This document shows positions 46,615 through 58,225 of a stretch of DNA of 62,923 bases, one piece after another. Location of the stretch: positions 1 to 62,923 of the forward strand of contig JAAMPI010000122.1 of assembly GCA_013054445.1 (NCBI GenBank). Direction: 5' to 3'. This stretch comes from Cudoniella acicularis (lineage: Eukaryota > Ascomycota > Leotiomycetes > Helotiales > Helotiaceae). Made by a program: the position numbers and the translations under genes. The notes below the pieces were generated by a model. It did not search any database. It was given only the letters and a program-made list of their open reading frames with translations, and was not told the DNA's origin. Numbering within the stretch: the first letter of the stretch is position 1; each line of letters starts with the position of its first letter.

Positions 46615-48793
46615 ATGTTTGACCCTTGGGACCCCGCCAACTTAGTTGGTTCGAATGGATCACCAAATTCGCAATACATACCAACTTCACCTACATCTCA
46701 ATACCTATCCTCCCTCTTAGCTTCAGTTGATGCTACTTCTGGTGTCAACCAAGCGGGCAGTGCGGTCCCTGATTTCATGGATTTCATTGCTCTGCGACGA
46801 TCTCAAACACGGTCTGTTGGCAGTGGAAACTCACCACGCCTGACGGGAAATCAGACTCCCTTCACCAACTTGCAACCTCAATCAGCAATTTCAAATAGAC
46901 ATCCTCTAAGCCCAATCGTTGTTAACAACTGTCCGCCTCCACCGCCACCTGACCAGGATTCAAGGCAGGACCAAGATACGCAGAAAACACAACCATCGCT
47001 ATCTCGGAGCTCCCGGTTTAGCAACTTGCAATGGGACTGCCACCGAGCGAAAATAAAGGAGCTTTTCATGGATGATGACAAGTCTTTGGATGAGACAATG
47101 AAATTCATGGAAGAGAACTTCTCATTCGGACCCTCGTATGTTGGAAATGGATCTGCTTGTGTATTTGTTGGTGCTAAACTGCTGATAGAAGAAAGCAATA
47201 TAATACAAAACTGAAGCAATGGGGATTCATCAAAAATATCTCAGGCACAACAGCGAGTTGGATGGTTAACAAAGCAAAGGCCAGGAAGCGCCAGGGATTG
47301 GAAACAGAATTCTTAATTGGAGGGAAGCCATGGACTATGGGGAGGATCGAGAGAAGCGCGAAAAGGGCAAAGCTTGAAGGAGGCGTTCCAGCTGAAATAA
47401 CAGGTGTGTATCCAAATTCACCAGATAAATCCGTCCTAACATTTCCTTATACGTGACTACTCCACCGGAAGTAAGCTATTCAACGCCTATCAAAGATCCC
47501 CTACATACAAGTAAAGCTTCATCTACGCGGTGGACGCCGTCTCAGAACTTTCACCCTGCGAAACCGACCTTTTTTCACCTTAAATGGGATGGCAAATCGA
47601 AAGCCGATCTGGAATATATATATGAGAAGGCTCAAGGGTTTGCGAGAATAGGTAGCTTTGATGAAGCTGAGGACGGGTATCTGCAGACGTTGAGAGGTTA
47701 CGAAGGGTTGCTCTCTCCGACGCATGAGGATACTATCGAGGTAGCTTATGAATTGGCGGAATTCTATGCCCGCAACGATCGTATGGACGATGCCGATAAT
47801 GTCATCGAATGGATGGGTGACAAGCACCTGGAGCGTTGGCCGGTTGGGCATAAAAAGATGAGGATGCACCTGATTCGTGTTGCAGACATGCTACATGGTT
47901 GGTCCCGTGTAGACGACGCAGTCTCGGTCATCAGTCGCGCAAGCAATATGTTTGAAAAATCATTTCAACCCCCATCCACGGATCCAGCAATGTTCCCAGA
48001 TCTGCAACATTCTCGTCTTCATCCAGCGAGAGATGAACGTCAAAAGTCGGTACACTTCGCAGGAGGGGATCCACCCACACAAGAAGATGAAGATACTTCT
48101 ACACAGATTGATTATGCAGTTATCTTAGCAATGGTGCGTGCTCGTGCTAAAGATGATGAAGCTGAGGCTTGTCTCTTATCGTTGCTTGAACAATGCGAGA
48201 AGCAGCCGGAAAAATTGTCTGTCCAGATTCTTGAGGCCAGAGGCGCCCTTGTCGACCTATACAACTTATTGGATAAGCCCGATAGTGTTGACGAAGCCTT
48301 GAGCCAAATTGGCAAATCTTTTTGGGGGGTGTTCAAATCTGAGGTTAAGAAGACTCAATTGCTCTTAGAAACTGCCATTGAGGTTGTCGGCCTACTCGTC
48401 AAAGCAAACCGCTGCTCGGAGGCTGAGCCCATGCTTGCAAAAATTGAAGTTGATGTGGTCCAGGCTTTCGGCGATGACAATGAAGTTACCATCAGCATCC
48501 TGATCCAAATTGGAAAACTGTTCCAGGCAGAGAAAAGATGGCAATGTGCACGCCCTCGATTTGAACAGGCACTGGCTGCTTCAATGACAGCTTATGGCCT
48601 GGAGAGTACGATGACCAAAAGACTTGAGGATGTTCTTGAGAAGAAGACTTACATCATGCCGATTCCGAGATTTGAGGAAGTTCGTCAACTGACTGCAGTT
48701 AGAAGGCCGAGATCTCACTGTCTGGGTCATGAACTTGGGTATGGTAATACAGGAATGTTTTTGACCGCACTTATGTTACAGTCACAGTATTAA
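46615..48793 (+). CDS. Clr5-domain protein with TPR-like C-terminal region
   Basis: Exons 46615-47135, 47189-47403 and 47472-48793 give 685 aa. A disordered Ser/Pro/Gln N-terminus (1-140) is followed by the fungal Clr5 domain: WDCHRAKIKELFMDDDKSL, FMEENFSFGPS, then YNTKLKQWGFIKN, split by intron 1 (GTATGT...GATAG) in phase. Both sides are needed for the domain, which supports the model. Downstream, helical pairs such as AQGFARIGSFDEAEDGYLQ, VAYELAEFYARNDRMDDA and IGKLFQAEKRWQCARPRFE resemble tetratricopeptide repeats. Clr5 proteins are common and variable in filamentous fungi and thought to bind DNA or act in silencing; this member's function is unknown. The acceptor of intron 2 (GGAAG) is weaker. 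Confidence 0.82.
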
Positions 48794-49314
48794 TTCATTA
48801 TTTCCAGTCACATTTACGTGCCTGGCAAAGACTACGGAGTAGCAAGTTAGATTTTGCATTTGTCTGAGATTCTTGGCGTGACTTTCTTAACAGTGATGGA
48901 ATAACAGATAAATGAAAAGATATGTGATCCATTTCTCCCAGCAACAAGCAAATGGATAATCTAGAGGGAAAAATAAGTTGAGCACCATTCATGGCCAATG
49001 CATGTTACCCTTTCGAGGCTTTCATGATGTGAGCCGGCATTAAGCAAATTCGTCCGCCTCACTTTTGCCTCCTTTGTTGCCTTTGAGGCGCTCCGCTGGA
49101 GCCTTGAGCTCAGGATGCAATAAATTTTACCCTTACCTCGCCAACACAATTCCAGCCTCATTGTTATCCTATCCTTCATCCCAGAACCGCCCAACATACA
49201 ACTTTTGATAGATCCTTATCCCTTGAGTGAATCCATTTATTCGACTTCAGATAGGCCAATTATTCGATAGAATAAAAAATTAGCTAGGCTTAACCTTTGC
49301 AGTCACTTATTCTA
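48794..49314. other. Intergenic between Clr5-domain gene and AAA ATPase
   Basis: No gene recognised; upstream region of the AAA ATPase. The ATPase frame is open upstream to a TTG at 49297, but 49315 is the first ATG. Confidence 0.35.
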
Positions 49315-51513
49315 ATGGCATCACCAGTCCATGGTCCTGGGGCAGCTGCTGCGTCTGATCAATTCGCGTCACTTGGAAAACCTAAACCTCGAGGCAAAGA
49401 TGCAGGGAGCAAAGACACCACGGGGCGCAGATGCGAGATGAAAACCTATGAAGTTCGCTATAACTCAAAAGGCGAGAGACGTACTCTTGAAGTAGGGATA
49501 CGCCCCAATGGACTGGAGAGAAATTTCGATGAAATATACGCTTTCAACCTAACCCGATTCTATGACAAATTCCAGGATCTTGAGAAAACGCAGCTTGGAA
49601 TCCGATCTCCGTATGTCAAGAAAGCTTTACAGCAAGTCATCGTCCGGTATCCTGGAGTAGAATTTCATTCAAAGGTGATAACTATGGACAACCCCCCGAA
49701 GTGCATATTTCATTATCGAAAGGAGCTTCAAGAATATGGGAGCACGCTAGAAAGTGAAACCCATGCTGAGCATCTCATTTTCCTCCTGGAGTTTATGTAT
49801 CAAACCTTAGCCCCAGAGACGGAACGGTGGTATAACCTCATGGAGTTGAAGGGAGTCTCACCTAGCCTTGATTTCAGCAGTTTATGGATGGCTTTCCGGC
49901 CGGGCAGTCACGTTTATACACGGACCGACGGAATCGATAGGGTTTTGCGATTGGAGGATATAACGAGATGCGAATGCCCCAATCCCTTTTGCTGGCGACG
50001 GAAATGGAGCATTCGCGCAAACGAAATATCTTTTGACGGGACAGAGTATGGCTACGAAACGTTACATTTTTCCATATACCCATTTGAAGGTTTTGTGGCT
50101 CTAGACCAGCTGAAAATATTTCCTTTGGAGTATCATCCAAAGAAAGAGGAGCTCACAGCTACGCTAGTAGAGAGGGGCAGGAAATTTATCTCACTTCAAG
50201 GCACTCACTACCGTTACTATGATGGCGTTGCTGATGCATTGTCTCCATGGCGGCTCAATACACTGTTCGGAGAAGAAGATCAGTTTCCACTTCAATCTAT
50301 GAGGGTAAGAGTGAAATAAAAATCTCAACTTTGATGTTGACACGTGCTAATTATTAATAGATCAAAGGTCGGGTGATGATTGATGGCAAGACTTTTGCCA
50401 CTGTTAAGCCATCCAACAAGATACAGCTCGATGACGAACTTGACCTCGAGAAGACAGTGGACGGAGACTCTGCTCATCCAAAACTGACGGACGACGATTT
50501 TCTCATTTGCACTTACAAGATTCCCGGTTTCTGCTTCACCACTAAAAGATGGTGCATTTTCCAAGTTGCCTTGATCCAGGAAATCGAATTCAACCTACAA
50601 GCATTTCGAACATTGCGACTTCCCCAGCATCAGAAAGAAATGATCTATTCCTTGGTCAAGACACATTCAAGTAATGGATTTGGCTTCGATGACTTGATCA
50701 AAGGCAAAGGCAAAGGAATGGTCTTCTTGCTTCATGGTTTGCCAGGAGTCGGGAAGACTCTCACAGCAGGTTTGCGTCAACTACGGCATTGAAGCAGGGT
50801 CGGCGATTACTAACCATCTCTTAGAGAGCGTTGCGGATATCACTAAAAGGCCACTCTATTCCGTAAATTGTGGCGAACTCGGGATCAACACAAATTCAGT
50901 CGAGACAAATCTGTCAGACGCTCTACGATTGGCCACGACGTGGAATGCTATCGTCCTCATCGACGAGGCAGATGTGTTTCTAGAGGCGCGCAGCCCTAAC
51001 GACCTTGAACGTAACGGTCTCGTCTCAAGTACATAATACCCAAAATCTCCTCTGATATATAATCTAACATAATAGCAAGTATTTCTGCGATTGCTCGAAT
51101 ATTATCAAGGGATTCTAATCCTCACTACCAATCGCATTAAAGTCTTCGATCCAGCATTCAAGTCACGAATTCATTTGGCTGTCAAATACCATGATCTATC
51201 ACCGAAGTCACGACGTGATCTCTGGAAAATTTTCATTACCAGCGCGTCTTCCGATACCACTCCTGGGTGGCTTGATGATGAGGTTTTGGACCGTCTTGCC
51301 GCCGAAGATATCAATGGAAGACAGGTCAAAAACACTGTCAGGACGGCTCAAGCTCTGGCAATCAGCGAAAGCTGCCCACTCGGTGAAAAACACATTAATA
51401 TGTCGCTGAGCGCAATGAGAATTTTTGAAACGGACTTTGCAGAAGAAACTGCTGGGGATGGAGATCTGGTTGCGTCGGAGTTCACATCTAACAAAAGACG
51501 CAGGTTAGATTGA
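49315..51513 (+). CDS. Fungal AAA+ ATPase with N-terminal DUF7025-like region
   Basis: Exons 49315-50304, 50361-50769, 50825-51028 and 51080-51513 give 678 aa. The N-terminal 430 residues look like the fungal region that precedes this AAA type (blocks such as YGSTLESETHAEHLIFLLEFMY, TDGIDRVLRLED and FISLQGTHYRYYDG; the DUF number is from memory). The ATPase core has Walker A GLPGVGKT near 458, Walker B IVLIDEADVFLEAR near 510 and sensor LILTTNR. The lid contains DPAFKSRIHLAVKY and INGRQVKNTVRTA. Intron 2 has a weak GTTTGC donor with an ACTAAC branch point and splices in GESVADITKR-type continuity (TLTA to ESVADI). It is an orphan AAA family expanded in filamentous fungi, of unknown role; it is not Bcs1, Yta7 or a proteasome subunit. 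Confidence 0.85.
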
Positions 51514-52380
51514 GTAGTAACTGTGTACAAGGGGTTCATTTCTAAAAATCAAAGCTTAACTACTTGCTGCAATGCTCTTTTCTCACGGAAATGGCCTTGA
51601 AATACTATACTTATATCACCACGTTCGTTAGATAAGGCATATAATGATTTATCACGTGTTTTAGAAGAAAATCCTGGTCGTAGGTTTTAAAAGCTCGCGA
51701 TAATAATTAATTGTACATCACAACAACAGGGAAAGCGGCATAGGAGATATTGAGTATACTTGACGATATAGAGTCAAAGAATTTTGTCCTAGATTTGCAT
51801 CAATCCTAAACTCTATTTACGGTCGTAGCGTTGCGAATTAGATTGCGACACTACTCGAGTATGTGTACGTGACGTAATATACGCACGGAAGGAGTTGCAG
51901 ATATACCACAACCTCCGACTCCCCGAAAACTCGGCGCACGGGCCAGGAACACCAAACCCTACGTCGAGTTTTTAATAAATAATTGCGCCACGACAATACG
52001 AGCTATTAATATATAATTCAAAAAAATAATTATAATAGTCATAATGAATATCCTATTAAAGTTGCACTGAGTTCTACAAACTCCTGTAGCCGGGAGCGCG
52101 TGTGCAAAGGCGCGCAGCGCCTAGGTGGCCCGTGCCTCAACGCGATTCTACCGATGTAGGTCCTAATAGAGCCTAGCGAGCCACGTGAAATACACATAAT
52201 CACGTGCCTATCCGACATGACGAGATATAAAGGCGAGCTTATAAGCCTTTATTAATTAATAACATTATTATTGGCCCTGGCGGTTTCCTAAGGATTGTAA
52301 CTTAACAGAGACCCCGCATGGCCCTTGGGCCGCATCAGTGTAAGAATAATAATAATAATAATAACATTATTATTATTTAA
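51514..52380. other. Left flank of the RIP island, mixed repetitive DNA
   Basis: Transitional DNA, still with normal CA/TG. A stretch from about 52085 (TGTAGCCGGGAGCG) to 52307 (AACTTAACA) includes TATAAA near 52226 and starts TG and ends CA, so it could be a fragment of a long terminal repeat; no flanking duplication was found. An AAT trinucleotide run lies at about 52346-52378. Confidence 0.35.
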
Positions 52381-55300
52381 TTAATATAATTAAAAGATTT
52401 TAGATTATTATATTATCTATACTAGGGCCTTAGTTATATAAATAGTTTATAATATTTATATTAAGATAAAAAAAATAATCTTTTTTTTTAAAATTTATAT
52501 ATAAATTATATTAGAGTTTTAAGTTTTAGATTACCTAGAATACTTTATCTAAAAAGCTTAGAATACGCTAATCGGCTAGTGAAAAATAAATAAATATTAA
52601 CTAATTAAGAATATTAAAATCTTAATGCCCTAGTTTTATAAGAATAAATCTAATCTAATTAGTCTATTAATAGTATATAAAAAAAAGTCTTTATCTTTTT
52701 CTTAACTAGGCCTGATCTACTCTTTTATCGTCTTTAGATAGCTTTATATTCTATATTTAATAGCTTATAATATAGCGATAAAATTCCGCCTATTTAACTA
52801 GTCTTTATAACTAATTTACGAATAAATCGAGACTAATCTATTATAAAGAAGTCTTTAACTCTATAGCTCTTTTATTATTCCTTAGCTAGCCCTATCTACT
52901 TCTACGCCTACTACTAGGTATTAAGACGCTAGCTAATTACTTTAAGGTCGCCGTCGAATCTAATTAGGTCTCTTATTAGGTCCTCGGGTATAAGAGTTAT
53001 AATCGGGCCCGCTAGCCTAAAGGTTAAGCTCTAGTCTTTTATATAATACTATTCGACTACGTCGTCGTTATTCTTCGGCCGGCGCTAAAGCTATTCCTAG
53101 TTCTTCTACCTATAGGCCGAGGGTCGGTAGCGAGTCGAGTACGGCTCGATAATAAGAAGAAAGAATAAAGCGAGTATAGTTTAATAGCGATACGCCTTCG
53201 AATAGGCTAGCCTTTAATAGTAAACTAAGAGCTAGAAGACCTAGCCTTACCGGCTTCTAAATATAAACTTAGTATTAGTTATATATAAAATAAACTAGTA
53301 AGTAGCGATAAAATAGCGTTAGACTAGATCGTAAAATTAGTTTTATATAGCCTTTTTATAATAGGCTTTTAAGAGCTTAAGCGCCTACTAATAAAATATT
53401 CTAAATAAGATATCTTTTTACCGATCGCGTCGCTTTTTATCGCTAAATCCCTAGAATAAGAAGACTAAAGCGCGTATAGTCCGAGTCTTAGTCCTATTAA
53501 AAAAGACTATATATAAGTTCTATATTAAAGAGTTAATAAACGTGTTTAGAATCGAGGTCTAATAGAATATAATCCGTCTTTAACTTGTCTCTTATTTATA
53601 GCCTAGACGGAATATATCTTTAAAGAAATAGAAGACCTTTTTATAATAAGACTATATAATAAGAATAAATATAAAACTAAAGATAAACTTATAATAGTTA
53701 GGGTCGTTCTAGTAGAGCTCTAGCTATCGTCTAGCGGCCTTAAGCTTACTAAGGTCGTCTTTAGCCTTTTTAACGCGGCCCTAGTTCTTACGATAATAGT
53801 CGTAGAATATACTACTAGTAAAGGCTATAATAGTATCGAATTAAGGCTAAAACGTTAGCTATTACTAGTCTATCTATAGTAGTAGCTACTTATACCCGAT
53901 ACTAAGGCTCGTCTTAGTTAACTCTATATCGAGTATAGGTAATCTATCGCGCTAGCGCTAGAACTAGTCCTACTAGATCTTAGGCCGGGCCTTAGCCGGC
54001 CCTAAGTCGAAGATAAACGATAAAGCTTATAAGAGTATAGTTATTATCTTATAATACTCGTAACTTATTTAGCCCGGCTCTCTAGAATAAAAGATCTATT
54101 TAAAGGCTATTAGGAACTTGTTAGCGTTAAGGCTAAGATATATTATATAATTAGTCGTAAACAGCTCTTAGACGTACTTATAATCGGCTATAGTTAGGGC
54201 CTAAGGCGCCTCCTAATCGCCCGTGACTCGAAGCGTCTCTCTTAGCCGGTCGAGGAAGGCTAAAGAAATATAATACTCCTCTTAGACCTTATACGAGAGC
54301 TAGCGAGCGTCTATTAACGCTTAAAAGAGCCGCGATTTATTGTCTTAATACTCGCTCTTAACTCGTAAGATAAACGTAAGTAACCTTTTACCTTACTATT
54401 ATAATATCTTAGCTACTATCAAGTCTTAGGCTAGCTAGCCTAGAAAAGGGCTACTAAACGGCTTAGTTTTAGCCGTGTTATATAGCTCTTTATAGCTATT
54501 ATAGACCTAGGAAAACACCTAACCCTACTATTATTTAAAGTAGCTATATAATATCTCTATCGTTATATCTAAGGCGTCTTAGAATATAGCTATAAGATAT
54601 ATTATAGTCTTTACTAAGCTAGCCCGATCTACTTAGATAGCCTATTAGACAAAGCTCGACTAATAACAGGACCTTATTAGGTAGATAGTCGGCGTCGAAT
54701 TAGCCTTAAGTAGGCCGCGAGGTAGCGCGTATTCGTGACTAGCTATCTCTTTATTAAGGTCGATCTAAACACGGTCTAGGTCGAGATACGTAAAGTCGAA
54801 GATATTAGATAGCGTAATACTAAATACGTCTTAGGTCCTAGCGAGCGTTAGATATTAGAACTAGAGCTTACTATTCTTATTCGAGAAGAAGAGTTATATC
54901 TAGCTATAGATATACTATTAAGGGTCCGTTAGCTATTACTTAATATCCTATTATACTATTACGAGTACGTCTATCTTAAGGGCGTAATATAGCGACAGGG
55001 CCTAGGCCGTAGCCTTCTCTCCGGCTACCTAGGCTCGATATTTAGTATAGTAGGCCTAGGCTTTATATCGAGCGTACTCTTAAGAGATAAAGAAGTACTA
55101 CCGACTTAGCGCCGGAACGTGCCTAAATAGTATTAGAAGAAAGATCTAGTCGGTTTATTTTTAGAGTAGACTATATTCCTAGCCGTCGTCTTTCCTAGGG
55201 AAGTTCGTAGCTTTATAAGGGTCGTATATCTAAGAGAAGAAGATATAGACGATAATATCTTTATAGCCGAGTACGCGCCTAAGATAGTAGTAAGGTACTC

Positions 55301-56585
55301 GGTAGAATAGTACCTTCGTAGGCCGCTCGCCTCTATTAAAGTTATAATAGGCTATTAGATAAACGTATAGGTTAGTCTAGATATTAGCTTTAAAGCGTAG
55401 GAAGAGGTTAATAGTAAGGCCTTAGCGAGTAAAAGCTAGGCTACGAGCGAACCCTAAGAAGCTATCGATATCGTAATAGACTATAGCCGATAAGTTATTA
55501 ACCTAAGAATAGCTAAGATATATTTCGGCTTATATTTAGCCTTAATTCCTTATCTCGTTAGGCTCGTCTTAGTTACGATTTATCTTTAATCCGCTCGCGT
55601 CTAGTATTAGACTTATAGCCCCTCTTTTAAAGGTAAGTAGCTAGTTTAGTAAGTTAGAAGCTATTCGTTTAGCCGCTATTAAGAACTCTTTCTTAGTTAT
55701 AATAAAAGGAACTTTAGCGTCGAGTATTCGACTAATAAAGCCGTTGAGTATTAGATAGTATATAGCTAACTAGGGCCCTTTATAGTACTAGATATACGCC
55801 GCTTCGTATTTTACTAGTCGGTAGCCCTAAAAGTATAATAGGTAGCGGCTAAGTAGATAGGCGTAGTTAGGTCCGGACTTATTCTCGCCTTAGAGCTATA
55901 CTTCTAATAAGATAATATCGTCTACTTTATCGATATCGTCTTCGCTACTAGACTCCGCCTTAGAGCCTAGGTCGTCTTCTATAGTAGCTGATTTATCGTC
56001 GTCCTAGTCGCTAGGCTCTACTAATTCGTCGCCGTCTTAATCGCTAGGCCTTACTAGGTCGTCGTCGCTCGGATATATATCGCCGTCTACGTCGTCGTCG
56101 CCCTTATCGCTAAGCCCTACTAATTCGTCCTCGTCCGGGTCTATAATAGCCCCTGGTTCGTCCTTGTCTAGGCTTATAGCCCTATCTGATTCGTCGCCGA
56201 CTTATAGCCTAAGAGTATACGGCTCGCTCTCGTCTTACTCTTATATAGAGAATACCTAAAGACTATCTTAGAGGCTAGTATAGCGCTAACGAGTACCTTC
56301 TTACTTCTAGGCCGCTATTTTATAGCTAGCTCTTTATAAGCTATTATTCTAGAAATCGTCGATATCTTAAAAGTTATTATAGCTTATTTCTCGCCTATCT
56401 CTTTAATCGTCGTCGTTAAGCGGCTACCCTTAAGGCGTTATAGCGCTTATAGGCGGCCGATTAAATATAGCTTATTCTATATCTCTTTTAATATCGTTTC
56501 CTAAACGACTTACTATTAAACAAGCGATACTCTTAGGGACGGGCCGCCTTTAAATCGCTAGTAGAAGAGTATATACTAAAAGAGT
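52381..56585. repeat. RIP-mutated repeat island, CpA/TpG nearly eliminated
   Basis: About 4.2 kb in which CA and TG dinucleotides are almost missing. Whole blocks of several hundred bases (for example 52921-53520) contain none, while CG, TA and CTAG are frequent. This is the product of C-to-T mutation in CpA context on both strands (RIP), pushed close to completion; loss by CpG methylation would instead remove CG. No sequence here can encode Met, Trp, Cys, His or Gln at normal frequency, and every frame is full of TAA/TAG. It is presumably a repeated element. It contains the possible remains of one long minus-strand gene. Confidence 0.85.
52670..56207 (-). pseudogene. Possible relic of one very long unknown gene inside the RIP island
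   Basis: Reading the minus strand from about 56207 in one frame gives roughly 1,180 codons that keep protein-like character with no obvious indel, although about one codon in ten is TAA or TAG. Near the start are degenerate acidic units with a recurring D-E-L-V/P-S-D pattern (plus strand 55980-56200). Later parts contain mixed hydrophobic and basic segments. Stops would be mutated Gln or Trp codons, as RIP turns CAA/CAG and TGG into stops. I see no reverse transcriptase, integrase or transposase motif and recognise no family. Another minus-strand frame has fewer stops in places, so the choice of frame is an inference. Confidence 0.4.
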
Positions 56586-56594
56586 ATATATAAT

Positions 56595-56612
56595 TTACAT
56601 AAATTTATGTAA
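56595..56612. repeat. Perfect 18-bp AT palindrome at island border
   Basis: TTACATAAATTTATGTAA reads the same on both strands. It sits 13 bp before a second, GC-rich 18-bp palindrome, at the right edge of the RIP island. Confidence 0.85.
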
Positions 56613-56625
56613 TATTTATGTATAC

Positions 56626-56643
56626 GGGTACCCGCGGGTACCC
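56626..56643. repeat. Perfect 18-bp GC-rich palindrome with GGGTA units
   Basis: GGGTACCCGCGGGTACCC is a perfect palindrome. Related units (ACCCGCGGGTA, GGGTA, CTACCC) recur up to about 56704, just before transporter coding sequence resumes. This may be an element terminus or an insertion scar. Confidence 0.85.
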
Positions 56644-56700
56644 ATATAAGAGTAAGAGAAACTATACCCACCCGCGGGTAATGGGTACTACCCACTACCC

Positions 56701-57632
56701 ATCACGCAGCCTAATCATTTCCAGCGTTGCAAGCATCCGGAAGATCCACCAACTTGGCTGGGTTACCTGGTTAGTATTTGGATCCATTGTCACCGCTATC
56801 ATTACTGTTGTCATTGCGGTTACAATTCCTGATCGTCCTGCTTCAGCTCCGCAGACGGGTGGTTTTGAGCTGGGTTTTGCAGCTTTGCCACCGACTGGGA
56901 CAACTTTTTCTGGTGCTTTCGCTGGTTCTCTAGCTATCTTCTCTTCTTCTGCAAACACTTCTGGATTTGTAAGTCCTTTTGTCGCTTCCTTACTAAAACT
57001 TGGCTTACTGATTTTCTACCAGGTACCCGTGATATCAGAAATGAGACGGCCACGAGACTACTTCAAAAGTCTGTACGCGTGCATGACCTGGATCACTTCT
57101 TCATATCTTGCCTTGGAAATCACCGTGTATGCATACTGCGGAAAATGGATAGCGAGTCGTGCATTAGGCAGTGCCGGGCCCAAGATCAAGATTATATAAT
57201 ATGGCATTACCATTCCACGTGAGTTCCCCGCAGATAAGCAAGAAATCTCAGTATATTAACCAAATCGTAGGATTGATCGCAGGAGCAATAATCTGCGTCC
57301 ACGTCGCAGCAAAATCGCTCTTCGTCCGCATCCTCCGAAATACCCACCATCTAATATCCAACACCAAAAATCATTTGGTTGTATGGCTTAGATGCACCTA
57401 TAGAACTGGCTTACTAGGTTGGATCCTCTCAGAAGAAGTTCCTTTCTTCAACTCGCTCGTCAGCTTAATTGGAGCAGTGGGATTTGCACCACTTTGAATA
57501 TGCTTACCGGCGTTGCTTTGGTTCAGTATGCATCCTGATTATTTAAAGGGAAGTATGAAGATGAAAATGTTGTGGGCTGCTCATGTTTTATTCTTGCTTC
57601 TGGGGATCTTCGCACTTGTTGCGGGCACGTAG
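56701..57632 (+). pseudogene. Amino-acid permease (AAAP family), 5'-truncated remnant
   Basis: Only the second half of an AAAP-type amino-acid transporter is present. Readable blocks: from about 56701 to 56968 (VASIRKIHQLGW, then DRPASAPQTGGFELGF), 57023-57218 (PVISEMRRPRDY, then YAYCGKWIAS and LGSAGPKIKI), and from 57271 (CVHVAAKSLFVRILR, later FFNSLVSLIGAVGFAPL, and MHPDYLKGS beyond). Introns still have GT-AG ends. Lesions: everything upstream is missing, replaced by the palindromes and RIP island; TAA at 57197 and TGA at 57495 lie in frame inside conserved sequence. The region itself is not CA-poor, so these stops are not part of the island's mutation pattern. Confidence 0.82.
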
Positions 57633-58225
57633 TAAGTCGCATCCTCCAAGGATTTTGGGTTGGAGCACTTAATTTTGGTATAGATCTTTAGCATAGACTC
57701 ATATTACACTTATAGCATAGAGGAATACTTCGGTCACTGCGGTGGTATAATCAAGGCAGTGAGAAGACGAACGTGGGTGAGAGTCGCGAATGTGTCCTTT
57801 AGAACAACCGGGAGGGAAAAGAGAAATATATAACATTCGACAATAATTTTGTTCTTCTAACTGGACTGTCAATCCACCAATTCATTTAAACGTCAAGAAA
57901 TCCGTGATCGGAATTAATTGTGTCGTGTTGAAGATAACTTCCATGCTTCTATGCATTTATCGGTTGCCCTGTAAATAAAAGGGGGGAGCGTCGATCGCAA
58001 GCTCACTTCACTAAGGGGTATCACGTGCGTCACCCGCCAAATCTGCCTGACGCTAGTGCCCCAGCCACTCCACCAGCCTCCTTCTTCGACCGCATCTCCA
58101 ATGATTCACAGGTCCAAATGGACTCATGAAACCACTGCCACGTTCCAAGGCCTACCCGAGCAGATATACAATGCTGCTGGGCCCCCAGGTTTGTTGAAAA
58201 TTTCCTATTCATTTAACAAGCAGAG
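57633..58225. other. Decayed 3' end of transporter and upstream region of MUG113-like gene
   Basis: 57690-57800 may hold the last, degraded transporter exon, with weak resemblance only. ATCACGTGCGTCAC near 58021 contains a CACGTG site. A short frame ending at 58133 (FFDRISNDSQVQMDS) looks coding-like but could not be joined to a gene. Confidence 0.35.

Noticed and set aside
56695..56958. Antisense ORF over the transporter remnant
   Set aside because: Exact mirror of transporter coding sequence on the other strand.
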